This document shows, piece after piece, positions 34,858 through 42,189 of a stretch of DNA of 64,000 bases (position 1 is the first letter of the stretch; each line of letters opens with the position of its first letter). Under the pieces are notes generated by a model. It worked only from the letters and a program-made list of their open reading frames with translations. It was not told where the DNA came from and did not search any database. The position numbers and the translations under genes are program-made. Source of the stretch: Mesobacillus sp. S13 (GTDB lineage Bacteria; Bacillota; Bacilli; Bacillales; Cytobacillaceae); NCBI RefSeq assembly GCF_020422885.1, contig NZ_CP084622.1, forward strand, positions 3,863,001 through 3,927,000. Direction: 5' to 3'.

Positions 34858-35283
34858 TTAGAAAGGTACTTCACTATCATCGACTTCAATTTCTCCGGCA
34901 GGGTGAGCAGTAGGCATGTATTTTTTCACTTCTGGATAACCCTTGGCATTGATGACAACATTCACACACAGATTCTTACCGACATAACGCTTGCCCCACT
35001 CAGAGTATTTCTCGAATGTTGCTTCGGCCTCAGTGAATCCAGCAGCGATTGAAGCATTTTCAATTTTCCACAATGCGCGCTCGGTGCAGAAGAAGTCGTC
35101 GAAACGGATTTTTTGGCCTTTGAACTCCTGATCCACATCAGAACGAATCTCGTAATCTACGGAAATCACATTTTTGTCGCCAACCTTTTTCGGTTCAAAA
35201 TTCAAAACAGTTACTTCATAATCCCCAGCAGTGATTTGTTCAAATTCCTTGTTAGTGTCCTTGTTAAGATTTAGCTTGATCAT
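34858..35283 (-). CDS. DUF669-family, SSB-like phage protein
   Basis: A 141-aa protein (FEQITAGDYEVTVLNFEPKK, KIRFDDFFCTERALWKIEN) of the DUF669 family, always found near phage recombinases. The C-terminal tip DDSEVPF resembles the acidic Phe-ended tail of single-strand binding proteins. An SSB-like role with ERF is likely, by inference. RBS AAAAGGAGACGATATAC. Confidence 0.85.
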   Translation of the reverse strand: MIKLNLNKDTNKEFEQITAGDYEVTVLNFEPKKVGDKNVISVDYEIRSDVDQEFKGQKIRFDDFFCTERALWKIENASIAAGFTEAEATFEKYSEWGKRYVGKNLCVNVVINAKGYPEVKKYMPTAHPAGEIEVDDSEVPF

Positions 35284-35298
35284 GTATATCGTCTCCTT

Positions 35299-35718
35299 TT
35301 AGAAATCTAAGTTTTTTTGGGATTTTTGACTTGCTTCATTTCCATCGTCATCTTCATCTGCGACAATTCCGAAGGCTGCGCTTAATGCGTATCGTCTGGC
35401 ATATGTAGCACTGCTGGCTCCGCTTTGAGCTGTTTTCTGTGCTACTGGTAAGTAGAATGGCTCGTGAATGATGTACTCACCGCTGGTGTGCATTATCATG
35501 GTTTGAACACCGATACCGGCTTCTGAGCTAACTATTGACTGTGTGTAAGAAAGTCCATTCTCCGCACACAATTCTTTGATTGCGTTGACTGTTCCATCCA
35601 GGTTGACATATCGACTTTTAAAAAATGGATTTTCCGCTGTTTTCTTCGGTTGAACCATATTCGCCTGGACCGCAAGCATGGCTTTGGATATGTTTACGAT
35701 TGATTCAGAGATTATCAC
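35299..35718 (-). CDS. erf: ERF-family single-strand annealing recombinase
   Basis: A 139-aa protein with NPFFKSRYVNLDGTVNAIKEL, SYTQSIVSS and SGASSATYARRYALSAAFGI, the ERF signature. It is short compared with P22 Erf, lacking the C-terminal domain. It anneals single strands in phage recombination. The next gene encodes the SSB-like DUF669 protein, a normal pairing. Confidence 0.92.
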   Translation of the reverse strand: MIISESIVNISKAMLAVQANMVQPKKTAENPFFKSRYVNLDGTVNAIKELCAENGLSYTQSIVSSEAGIGVQTMIMHTSGEYIIHEPFYLPVAQKTAQSGASSATYARRYALSAAFGIVADEDDDGNEASQKSQKNLDF

Positions 35719-35741
35719 TGTGTCTCCCCTCCATTTACCTC

Positions 35742-35924
35742 CTATGAGTTTCTGATTTGATTCAAATGGCTTTCTATCTCGTTGATCGCTGATTCGTGGT
35801 CGAGGTTTTTCTCTTTCAGCGATTTAACCGATTCTTCATTCAACTGGATTTTGTTCTGGTTATCTTCCAGCTGCCGCTTGTGGTACTTTAAGCTTTTTTG
35901 CAACTCGTCAATGACATGCTTCAT
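35742..35924 (-). CDS. Small coiled-coil phage protein
   Basis: A 60-aa protein, nearly all coiled coil (LQKSLKYHKRQLEDNQNKIQ). It overlaps the upstream gene by 4 bp (ATGA). Unknown role. Confidence 0.6.
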   Translation of the reverse strand: MKHVIDELQKSLKYHKRQLEDNQNKIQLNEESVKSLKEKNLDHESAINEIESHLNQIRNS

Positions 35925-36199
35925 TTCACCGTCACCGGCTTCTTCAAGACATATATGAAATCCCCGCGTATACCATTAGTAGCTGTGCTGCCGACAGAGA
36001 ATGAACCGCATTTTTTACTGATATCCTCTTGCTCGATTGGCTGACCAACAATGCTGGCAAATCGTTTCGCACGATCCTCAGCTTCTTCCTGTGACACAGG
36101 CCTGAAATCTTCCCCTTCAAACTGTGACATGTGGATTGAAAGTAACGCGCCTGAATCAATCGCATCGGACAAAAACTGCATAAGCCTTTCTTTATCCAT
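35921..36199 (-). CDS. Hypothetical early phage protein
   Basis: A 92-aa protein (ERLMQFLSDAIDSGALLSIH..., FVAST-type middle, ending YVLKKPVTVK). Not recognised. It lies in the recombination operon. Confidence 0.65.
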   Translation of the reverse strand: MDKERLMQFLSDAIDSGALLSIHMSQFEGEDFRPVSQEEAEDRAKRFASIVGQPIEQEDISKKCGSFSVGSTATNGIRGDFIYVLKKPVTVK

Positions 36200-36285
36200 G
36201 TGGATGACCTCCTATTTACTCCCAAACGGAAAACCGTTAAAATGGAGTTGGTAAGATTTGTTCTAGTCACTGTTCGCAGCAGTGG

Positions 36286-36504
36286 CTATTTTATTGTCAG
36301 GAATTTCATTCCGTAGACATCTGATAAGTATTCTTCAAGATTGTTCTGGAGAATCGTTTCTTCTCCGTCCACGACTACATCATCGCCTGTTAAAATCTCG
36401 TCTCCGAAGTAGTCCGTTCCTTCACATTCCGGCTGATCAACGACTTTTTCAGGATATCCAGTGCGTAGAGTGCGGGTAATTGCCGGGTGTTCTATTTTAA
36501 TCAC
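36286..36504 (-). CDS. YqaI-like phage protein
   Basis: A 72-aa protein. The segment DYFGDEILTGDDVVVDGEET, then ENLEEYLSDVYGMKFL matches the pattern of YqaI from the B. subtilis skin element (YGDEV...DDYV...ENLERYL). The family is found in early phage operons; function unknown. Confidence 0.75.
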   Translation of the reverse strand: MIKIEHPAITRTLRTGYPEKVVDQPECEGTDYFGDEILTGDDVVVDGEETILQNNLEEYLSDVYGMKFLTIK

Positions 36505-36513
36505 CTCCTCAAA

Positions 36514-36681
36514 TTACTTTCTGAATTTGTTTTTATTGCCGTTGATGTAGTTTGTATGAACCAGAGCGTACTCTTGACCGTTAAATTGAACCTTTGTAGG
36601 AACCCCTTTTTTCTCCTTCAATACAACTACCACCGGTCTGAATTTTTCGTTTTTCTCCCTCTTTTTTACAGGCATTTTCAT
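36514..36681 (-). CDS. 55-aa basic early phage protein
   Basis: MKMPVKKREKNEKFRPVVVV, then GVPTKVQFNGQEYALVHTNY; Lys-rich ends. Found by reading; ATG at 36681. Unknown. Confidence 0.6.
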   Translation of the reverse strand: MKMPVKKREKNEKFRPVVVVLKEKKGVPTKVQFNGQEYALVHTNYINGNKNKFRK

Positions 36682-36714
36682 CACCCTTTTGGCAGATAAT
36701 CTTCGAATTGTTCG

Positions 36715-36834
36715 CTACTTCTTTTCTTTCTTTTCCTTGACCTCTTGATAGCACTTATCACAGAAACTCCAATACCTGTACTGTTTGTAAGTGTCAATCT
36801 TTCCGCATTTATCACATATTTCCAACTTAAACAT
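36715..36834 (-). CDS. 39-aa zinc-ribbon phage protein
   Basis: MFKLEICDKCGKIDTY, then FCDKCYQEVKEKKEKK: two CxxC pairs, likely a zinc ribbon, with a Lys-rich tail. Unknown role. Confidence 0.6.
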   Translation of the reverse strand: MFKLEICDKCGKIDTYKQYRYWSFCDKCYQEVKEKKEKK

Positions 36835-36862
36835 AGACAACACTCCTTCGTTATATGAGTCC

Positions 36863-36976
36863 TTAGTTCCCCACCATCGAACTAAACACAATCGCCAATG
36901 TCATGATCCCGAAGAAGATGCCTGTGTAAATCCATTCAAATGTGTGGTTGACGTTTTCATCCTTCATGGCTCTCAC
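36863..36976 (-). CDS. 37-aa membrane peptide
   Basis: The GTG start at 36976 overlaps the preceding stop (GTGA) and is 10 nt from GGAGG. One membrane helix (WIYTGIFFGIMTLAIVFSS). Unknown role in the early operon. Confidence 0.55.
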   Translation of the reverse strand: MRAMKDENVNHTFEWIYTGIFFGIMTLAIVFSSMVGN

Positions 36977-37083
36977 TGTGCTTTCGCCTCCTTTTTTAAC
37001 CTCTCCAGCTCCTGCGGAAGAAGGTCACGCAATGCAATTTCGATAAGTGTCCTGGACTGTTGTTCATTTAGTGTGATTTTCAA
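36973..37083 (-). CDS. 36-aa early phage peptide
   Basis: TTG start at 37083 preceded by GGAGAGGGGAAC. MKITLNEQQSRTLIEIALRD, helical and amphipathic. First gene after the operator at 37099-37115. Unknown. Confidence 0.5.
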   Translation of the reverse strand: MKITLNEQQSRTLIEIALRDLLPQELERLKKEAKAQ

Positions 37084-37098
37084 GTTCCCCTCTCCCTT

Positions 37099-37115
37099 TT
37101 GTTCATATTGAACAA
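37099..37115. promoter_or_regulatory. Immunity operator copy between cro and the early operon
   Basis: TTGTTCATATTGAACAA is a perfect 7-3-7 palindrome. It shares its half-site with the palindrome in the cro promoter and with a partial copy at 37336-37352, so it is likely bound by the repressor or Cro. Confidence 0.7.
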
Positions 37116-37117
37116 AT

Positions 37118-37318
37118 TTACTTTAAAAAAATTTTGTCCAAAGGAACATTTAATATCTCTGCTGCCTTTACTGCTAAATCCATACTAAGGTTGCGATCCA
37201 GATGATTTTCCACTCGATTTAAATGAGAAGCAGTAACTCCAAGCATTTGAGCAAACGTAACTTGCGAAAATCCCGCTGCTTTTCGTAACTCTTTGAGGTT
37301 GTTTCGCCTTTTGACCAT
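37118..37318 (-). CDS. Cro-like XRE regulator
   Basis: A 66-aa protein; HTH in FAQMLGVTASHLNRVENHLD and a C-terminal AAEILNVPLDKIFLK. It is divergent from the repressor and heads the early lytic operon. RBS AGGTGAAGAA. It probably represses cI and then tunes early transcription. Confidence 0.85.
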   Translation of the reverse strand: MVKRRNNLKELRKAAGFSQVTFAQMLGVTASHLNRVENHLDRNLSMDLAVKAAEILNVPLDKIFLK

Positions 37319-37335
37319 TTCTTCACCTCGCTTTT

Positions 37336-37392
37336 TTGTTCATATTGACTAACTTATATTTAGAGTTTACTGTTCAATTTGAACAAAGTCAA
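37336..37392 (-). promoter_or_regulatory. cro (early lytic) promoter with operator in its spacer
   Basis: On the minus strand, TTGACT (37392-37387), a 17-nt spacer and TAAACT (37369-37364). The spacer contains TGTTCAATTTGAACA (37371-37385), a palindrome. A second half-match TTGTTCATATTGACTAA lies at 37336-37352 just downstream of the start site. Repressor bound in the spacer would block RNA polymerase. Confidence 0.75.
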
Positions 37393-37490
37393 CTCTTTTT
37401 TTGGTCATTTTGGAAAATATTTTTTGTGTATATTTCCGATAAAATATAGGAGAATAAGTTAGTGCATTTTTAGGGTAAGGGGTGAATTAT

Positions 37491-37820
37491 GTGGACATAG
37501 GACAAAAGATAAGATATCTACGGACAAAAAACGGTCACACCCTAGAGGAATTAGGCAACAAGCTGAATTTTAATTACTCCAATTTATCCAAAATAGAAAG
37601 AGGTGCCAGAAAGCCGACTCTCGAAATACTGGAAGACATAGCAAAAATATACGATGTTCCAGTTTCTTTCTTTTTCGGAGAGACGCAAGAGCTACCAGAG
37701 GAATTAAAACAATTAGGAGAGGGATGGATCAAATTCGCAAAGAAAATGGAAAAGAGAAATTTAACCCCGGAGGAAATAGAAGCAACATTGGATTTTCTGG
37801 AAAAGTTAAACAAAATCTAA
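37491..37820 (+). CDS. Phage repressor (CI-like, XRE family)
   Basis: A 109-aa protein from GTG 37491 (AAGGGGTG six bases upstream); the frame extends to GTG 37482. HTH in HTLEELGNKLNFNYSNLSKIERG; the C-terminal helical region is short (IKFAKKMEKRNLTPEEIEATLDFL) with no peptidase domain. So cleavage by RecA as in LexA-type repressors is not expected; induction must work another way. It is divergent from cro. Confidence 0.88.
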   Translation: MDIGQKIRYLRTKNGHTLEELGNKLNFNYSNLSKIERGARKPTLEILEDIAKIYDVPVSFFFGETQELPEELKQLGEGWIKFAKKMEKRNLTPEEIEATLDFLEKLNKI

Positions 37821-38057
37821 GTAGTTTTATAATTTGTCACAAATATTCGTTCGACATTTAGCGACACGAATTAATATATTTAGCCATGTTAAAATGCCTA
37901 GAAATAGGGAAAATAGTCGGATGATGATGGCGCATTTTGTCGAATATGGAAAAGTTTCCTTTGTTTAGGTGACACTTCACACAAAAACCCACTCAGGGTA
38001 TAATAAAAATATGACAAATAAGAACAACTGTTCGTATTTCGAAAGGTGCGTGGGTGC
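37821..38057 (+). promoter_or_regulatory. Promoter of the integrase unit with a LexA-like box
   Basis: TTCACA (37976-37981), a 17-nt spacer and TATAAT (37999-38004) is a strong promoter pointing to the 36-aa ORF and integrase. Just downstream, at 38021-38034, AGAACAACTGTTCG contains GAAC-N4-GTTC, similar to the Bacillus LexA (DinR) box though not matching at every position. The rest of the region has no recognised feature. Confidence 0.6.
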
Positions 38058-38168
38058 GTGGAAGTGGTATTTTTTGACGGGCTGCCAGAGGGAATTGAAG
38101 TTATTTTCGACAATGTGATGATCATCGGGACTAAAAAACCAGCACCAGAGGAAGAACCGGCTGAATAA
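38058..38168 (+). CDS. 36-aa ORF upstream of the integrase
   Basis: GTG start at 38058 with GAAAGGTG about 9 nt upstream. MEVVFFDGLPEGIEVIFDNV, then a Pro/Glu-rich end (KKPAPEEEPAE). It lies 29 bp before the integrase ATG in the same transcript. A recombination-directionality role is possible from position only. Confidence 0.5.
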   Translation: MEVVFFDGLPEGIEVIFDNVMIIGTKKPAPEEEPAE

Positions 38169-38197
38169 GCTCGGTTTTTTTGTTAGGAGGAAACATC

Positions 38198-39616
38198 ATG
38201 AAGGTTTCTCTTTACGTTCGTGTCTCAACAGACGAACAGAGCAAGGAAGGTTATTCCCTTGCAGCACAACTTGAAAAAATGCGAGCCTTCTGTTTTTCGC
38301 AAGGCTGGACCATCCACAAAGAATATGTGGAAGAAGGAAGATCAGCGAAAGATATGGAACGTCCCCATCTGCAACATCTACTTGCTGACATGAATAACTT
38401 CGATGTGGTGCTCGTTTATAAACTGGACAGGCTTTCCCGGAATGTATCGGACATTAACTATCTATTAAACACTTTCGAGAAAAACCATGTTGCCTTTAAA
38501 AGTGTCACAGAGCCTTATGACACCACGACAGCACAGGGTAAGCTTCTTATAAATATATTCGCCTCACTCGCCCAATTTGAGCGCGAACAGCTTGCAGAAC
38601 GTACTCATATGGGGATGGCAAGAAAGCACCAGGAAGGCTCCCGCAATGGAGGCAGAGCACCCTTCGGTTATCAACTCGACAGTGAAGGCAACCTGACCAT
38701 CAATGAAGAAGAGGCGAAATGGGTACGCTGGATGTTCGAGTCCTTCCACACTAAAGGGAAGATAGTCATAACCGAAGAACTGAATAAAAACGGTGTACGT
38801 ACCCGAACAGGAGCCTACTGGAATCAATCGGCTGTGGATTATGTTGTGAATAACCCTGTGTATTATGGTGCGCTAAGATGGAATTATCGCACTAAACAAG
38901 GGAACCGCACCTATGATGAAGTGATTGTGGAAGGTAATCATCCTGCGATCATCAGCAAGGAAGCGTTCGATGGAATTAGAAAGACCAGGAAAGAACGGAA
39001 AAACACCGGATGGAAGTCGAGAACCGTCTACCCTTTCTCTTCCACACTCAGATGCGCCCGCTGTGGTAACTCCATGCATGGTGAAAAGAGAAGTAAAGCC
39101 GATGGCAGCGAATACCGATTTTATAAATGCGCTGGCCGATTCCAGTATAAAATTTGTGATATGCCTGTGATTGCTGAAGATACGATTGAACAAGAATTTG
39201 CGAAGTCGCTCGAATTTGTGCATGTGGAAGTCGAAGCACCCGAACAGACGAAAATTGACCGTTTGCAGATCCAGAGGGATTTAAAGAAAATCGAGTCCAG
39301 GAAAGCAAGATGGAAAGAGTTATTTGTGGATGGAGATTTAACCAAGAAAGAATACAAAGAAAAAATGGACGAAGAAAACGAGAAGGAAACGGAATTAAGA
39401 AGGATAATCGAAGTGTCCACAGAAACACCAACAGCTGCAGTAATTAACGGAATCATTGAAAATCTGAAATATCGATGGAAAGATATATCGGCAGAGAACA
39501 GAAAAGAAATCCTCACCAAGTTATTCGAGCACATTAAAATTGAATGCCTGAAATCTCATAGAGGTGGAGCTGGAGAAAGACCTGTCATTGAGATTGTGGA
39601 TGCGAAATTAAAGTAA
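38198..39616 (+). CDS. int: Large serine recombinase (phage integrase)
   Basis: 472 aa from MKVSLYVRVSTDEQ, RBS AGGAGGAAACATC. The resolvase domain has the nucleophile Ser in YVRVSTDEQ and the KLDRLSRN, NIFASLAQFEREQLAERT motifs. The recombinase domain follows (about 160-260). A zinc ribbon has CARCGNSM and CDMP (about 285-330). A coiled coil lies at about 365-430. It catalyses attP x attB integration. It is transcribed toward the right end, 57 bp from the attR core. Confidence 0.96.
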   Translation: MKVSLYVRVSTDEQSKEGYSLAAQLEKMRAFCFSQGWTIHKEYVEEGRSAKDMERPHLQHLLADMNNFDVVLVYKLDRLSRNVSDINYLLNTFEKNHVAFKSVTEPYDTTTAQGKLLINIFASLAQFEREQLAERTHMGMARKHQEGSRNGGRAPFGYQLDSEGNLTINEEEAKWVRWMFESFHTKGKIVITEELNKNGVRTRTGAYWNQSAVDYVVNNPVYYGALRWNYRTKQGNRTYDEVIVEGNHPAIISKEAFDGIRKTRKERKNTGWKSRTVYPFSSTLRCARCGNSMHGEKRSKADGSEYRFYKCAGRFQYKICDMPVIAEDTIEQEFAKSLEFVHVEVEAPEQTKIDRLQIQRDLKKIESRKARWKELFVDGDLTKKEYKEKMDEENEKETELRRIIEVSTETPTAAVINGIIENLKYRWKDISAENRKEILTKLFEHIKIECLKSHRGGAGERPVIEIVDAKLK

Positions 39617-39646
39617 AAAAAGCCTACTCGGAAGTAGGCTCTTTTT
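39614..39646. terminator. Bidirectional terminator after the integrase
   Basis: Stem AGCCTACT-CGGA-AGTAGGCT with T-run CTTTTTG on the plus strand and AAAAAA (T-run on the minus strand) on the other side. It ends int transcription and would also stop minus-strand transcripts from the stranded rib promoter at 39.7 kb. Confidence 0.85.
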
Positions 39647-39672
39647 GTTCGGTTGGGTAACGGCTAACTCGG

Positions 39673-39683
39673 GACCCCGAAGG
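39673..39683. other. attR core: 11-bp direct repeat GACCCCGAAGG
   Basis: Matches the attL core at 1071-1081. To its right, on the minus strand, are TATATT and the promoter of the rib leader. To its left is the phage arm GTTGGGTAACGG. Joining right-side host DNA to left-side host DNA through the core rebuilds a continuous promoter plus RFN riboswitch. Confidence 0.82.
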
Positions 39684-39702
39684 AATATATTAAGTTAGTG
39701 TC

Positions 39703-39731
39703 ATTATACAGAACATTATGTTTAATGAAAA
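39703..39731 (-). promoter_or_regulatory. Native promoter of the ribD riboswitch, stranded at the right prophage end
   Basis: On the minus strand, TTTTCA (39731-39726), a 17-nt spacer and a perfect TATAAT (39708-39703). About 14 nt after the expected start is TTCCTTCGGGG, the start of an RFN element with the 7-nt P1 strand complementary to GAAGGAA at the ribD side. In the lysogen its transcript runs into the phage and meets the terminator at 39614-39646. Confidence 0.82.
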
Positions 39732-39744
39732 ACAAAACAGCTTT

Positions 39745-40086
39745 TTATTTTTTCATCAGCTTCTCAATCGTAGTCAATAGTTCATCCACTACTTCATTGT
39801 CGCCTTCCTGGATTCGTTCAACAATGCAGGATTTCATATGGCCTTCGAGGAGGAGTTTCGCCACGCTGTTCAAAGCTGCCTGCGTCGCGGAAATTTGCGT
39901 GATCACATCATCACAGTACGTATCTCTCTCAATTAAGCCTTTAATGCCGCGAATTTGTCCTTCTATCCGATTTAATCTCGTCACGAGATTCTTTTTCGTT
40001 TTTTCAGAGTGATGGCTCTTTCTTTCTGACGAGCAACAGCTGTCGCCACATTCAGAAACGTTCACTTCGGGCTCTAAAACGTCCAT
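39745..40086 (-). CDS. csoR: CsoR-family copper(I)-sensing repressor
   Basis: A 113-aa protein. The core has TRLNRIEGQIRGIKGLIER and the C-H-C metal ligands: Cys in DTYCDDVITQI, His and Cys in LLEGHMKSC. It has an extra Cys/Ser-rich N-terminus (CGDSCCSS). It usually represses copZA, which is not next to it here. RBS AAAGGGGG. In the prophage-free chromosome it would lie directly upstream of the rib promoter, in the same direction. Confidence 0.9.
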   Translation of the reverse strand: MDVLEPEVNVSECGDSCCSSERKSHHSEKTKKNLVTRLNRIEGQIRGIKGLIERDTYCDDVITQISATQAALNSVAKLLLEGHMKSCIVERIQEGDNEVVDELLTTIEKLMKK

Positions 40087-40164
40087 CTAAAAACCCCCTT
40101 TTATCTTTTAAACTTATTTTATCATACCCCCTAATAGTACCTAACATAAAACCTATTTATTCTC

Positions 40165-40200
40165 GAAAAAACAAAAATACACCCCGCGGGCCAGGGTGTA
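40165..40200 (-). terminator. Terminator after the small membrane protein gene
   Basis: On the minus strand, TACACCC/GGGGTGTA stem followed by TTTTTGTTTTTT. It lies directly after the stop at 40213. Confidence 0.8.
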
Positions 40201-40212
40201 GGAAATCACATT

Positions 40213-40407
40213 TTAAATATTTTCTCTCCTTGATTGTGAAATCAATAGGAGCTCTCTCGAAATCCCTGCCGCAAACAAGCTTCCTGCGAGAAGCGCCAAT
40301 GTTCCGTACAGAGGGTCGGTTACCTTTGAAAAAATTAGTTGGGCATAGAAGTAAAATCCTGCTCCGATGGCTAGAATTAGTAAGGTATTCCAAAAGTATC
40401 GGTACAT
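40213..40407 (-). CDS. Small two-helix membrane protein
   Basis: A 64-aa protein with two hydrophobic helices (WNTLLILAIGAGFYFYAQLI; YGTLALLAGSLFAAGIS). RBS AGGAGGG. No family recognised; an overlapping frame at 40157-40393 is discarded because it lacks a good RBS. Confidence 0.65.
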   Translation of the reverse strand: MYRYFWNTLLILAIGAGFYFYAQLIFSKVTDPLYGTLALLAGSLFAAGISRELLLISQSRRENI

Positions 40408-40500
40408 TTTTTTCCCTCCTGAACCTTATATTAATTAAAACATTATCATAGACTCTATTAATTGGTAATTGGGAAATTTCCTGTCGAATACAGTTGATAA

Positions 40501-42000
40501 ATGAAAGGAATGAACAAGAAATTGAAACAAAAAACTACAATAATTACACTGTTCCCGCTTGTTCTCATCTTAGCCATCATTCCATTTTTTCATACAGAGG
40601 AACCACCTGCCAAAGCTGTCGAGCCTGCTGGGGAGCTATCAGCAGAAATAAGGAAACTGATAGAAGATGAACCCGTTCTTGATGGAGCGTTGGCGGGGAT
40701 CAGCATCCGGTCTGCAGATGATGGAAAGCTTTTGTATGAGCATAATGCAGACACTCGAATGCAGCCTGCTTCCGTGCTGAAAATGTTCACAGCTGCTGAG
40801 GCGCTTTCCGTTTTAGGGGAAGATTATCGGTTTACAACAGAAGTTTTGTCCGATGGAACTCTTGATGGCGGGACGCTTAAGGGTGACCTTTTTCTAAAAG
40901 GAATGGGTGACCCGACCTTGCTCCCGGCCGACTTTGATGCAATGGCAAAAGAACTCAAGGATAGGGGAATCAAGAAGGTCACTGGTGATATAGTAGCTGA
41001 TGACAGCTGGTTTGATGATATCCGTTATTCAGAAGATCTGACCTGGAATGACGAGCATCAATATTATGGCGCACAGGTTTCCGCCCTGACCGCTTCGCCC
41101 AATCAAGATTTTGATGCAGGCACCGTCATTGTTAATATTTTACCAGGCAAAACAGGAAAAGCAGGGAATATTACCCTTGAGCCTGTTACTGATTATGTCA
41201 CCATCATCAATGAATCAGTTACGGTAGATTCCAAAGGTAAACAAGATATTCATATTGAACGTGAACATGGCACGAACATCATCAGGATAACAGGGTGCAT
41301 TCCAGCTGATTCAAACAAGTTGAGAGAATGGGTCGCCGTCTGGGAGCCTTCCTTGTATGCAGGGAGTATTTTTAAAAAATCACTAGAAGAACACGGGATA
41401 GAGGTAGTTGGGAAAATTAAAACGGGGTATGCAACCGACACCATGACCGGAATGATTTCCCATAAATCAATGCCGCTTGCGGAACTGATGATACCCTTCA
41501 TGAAATTAAGCAATAACGGACATGCTGAAGTGCTCGTTAAGGAAATGGGAAAGGTCGTTCATGATGAAGGCAGCTGGGAAAAAGGACTTGAAGTCATGGG
41601 TGTTGCGCTTGGCGATTACGGGATTGACACGAGCCGGCTTGTGTTGCGGGACGGCTCAGGAATCTCTCACGCAAACCTTATACCAGCGAATGAAGTTAGT
41701 AAACTGCTACATCTAGTGCAAAAAGAGGAATGGTTTCCTGCATTCTATCGTGCCCTTCCAGTAGCCGGATCGAAAGACAGGATGGTGGGCGGAACGATGC
41801 GAAACAGGCTGAAAGAAGAGCAACTGAAAGATCGGGTGGCCGCTAAAACAGGCACACTGACAGGCGTAAGCACCCTGGCAGGCTACGTGAAATCTGGCAG
41901 CGGGGATACTCTTATTTTTACTATTATGCTGAATAACCTGCTCGACGACCGAGAAGGCAGGAAGGTTGAGGATCAAATTGTAAGGATAATTTCAAAGTAA
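40501..42000 (+). CDS. dacC: D-alanyl-D-alanine carboxypeptidase/endopeptidase (PBP4a, peptidase S13)
   Basis: A 499-aa protein. The N-terminal membrane/signal segment is TIITLFPLVLILAIIPFF. The active-site motifs are SVLK (in MQPASVLKMFTAAEA), SNN (in KLSNNGHAEV) and KTG (in AAKTGTLTGVS), in family order. The length fits B. subtilis DacC (about 490). It trims cell-wall stem peptides outside the membrane. The listed ATG has a weak RBS; ATG 40510 is an alternative. Confidence 0.92.
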   Translation: MKGMNKKLKQKTTIITLFPLVLILAIIPFFHTEEPPAKAVEPAGELSAEIRKLIEDEPVLDGALAGISIRSADDGKLLYEHNADTRMQPASVLKMFTAAEALSVLGEDYRFTTEVLSDGTLDGGTLKGDLFLKGMGDPTLLPADFDAMAKELKDRGIKKVTGDIVADDSWFDDIRYSEDLTWNDEHQYYGAQVSALTASPNQDFDAGTVIVNILPGKTGKAGNITLEPVTDYVTIINESVTVDSKGKQDIHIEREHGTNIIRITGCIPADSNKLREWVAVWEPSLYAGSIFKKSLEEHGIEVVGKIKTGYATDTMTGMISHKSMPLAELMIPFMKLSNNGHAEVLVKEMGKVVHDEGSWEKGLEVMGVALGDYGIDTSRLVLRDGSGISHANLIPANEVSKLLHLVQKEEWFPAFYRALPVAGSKDRMVGGTMRNRLKEEQLKDRVAAKTGTLTGVSTLAGYVKSGSGDTLIFTIMLNNLLDDREGRKVEDQIVRIISK

Positions 42001-42189
42001 ATAATTAAGAATTAGGGTTTCCTCACCTTTTACTTATAGAACTGCACTCAATTAAGTATCGTACCCTTATGTTGCCGGTTTGGACTTCATAAGGATACGA
42101 TTGGGCTTGTATCGTACCCTTTTGTTGCCGGTTTGGACTTCATAAGGATACGATTGGGCTTGTATCGTACCCTTATGTTGCTGGTTTGG

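Larger units (their letters stand above)
1071..39683. mobile_element. Complete siphovirus-type prophage, serine-integrase type, inserted in the ribD FMN riboswitch
   Basis: It is bounded by the 11-bp repeat at 1071-1081 and 39673-39683. It carries lysis, tail, head, packaging, replication and immunity genes plus a large serine recombinase next to the right end. No structural gene looks broken. Most genes are on the minus strand in late-to-early order. The plus-strand genes are the mini-operon at 4.5-5.2 kb, the repressor, a 36-aa ORF and the integrase. The boundaries rest on the direct repeat and on the riboswitch being split between the two ends; excision was not tested. Confidence 0.93.

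Noticed and set aside
39655..39750. tRNA gene as the phage attachment site
   Set aside because: No tRNA cloverleaf is found at either end; the repeat matches riboswitch sequence instead.
40157..40393. 78-aa minus-strand frame near the small membrane gene
   Set aside because: It overlaps the terminator and the better-supported 64-aa membrane protein with AGGAGGG.
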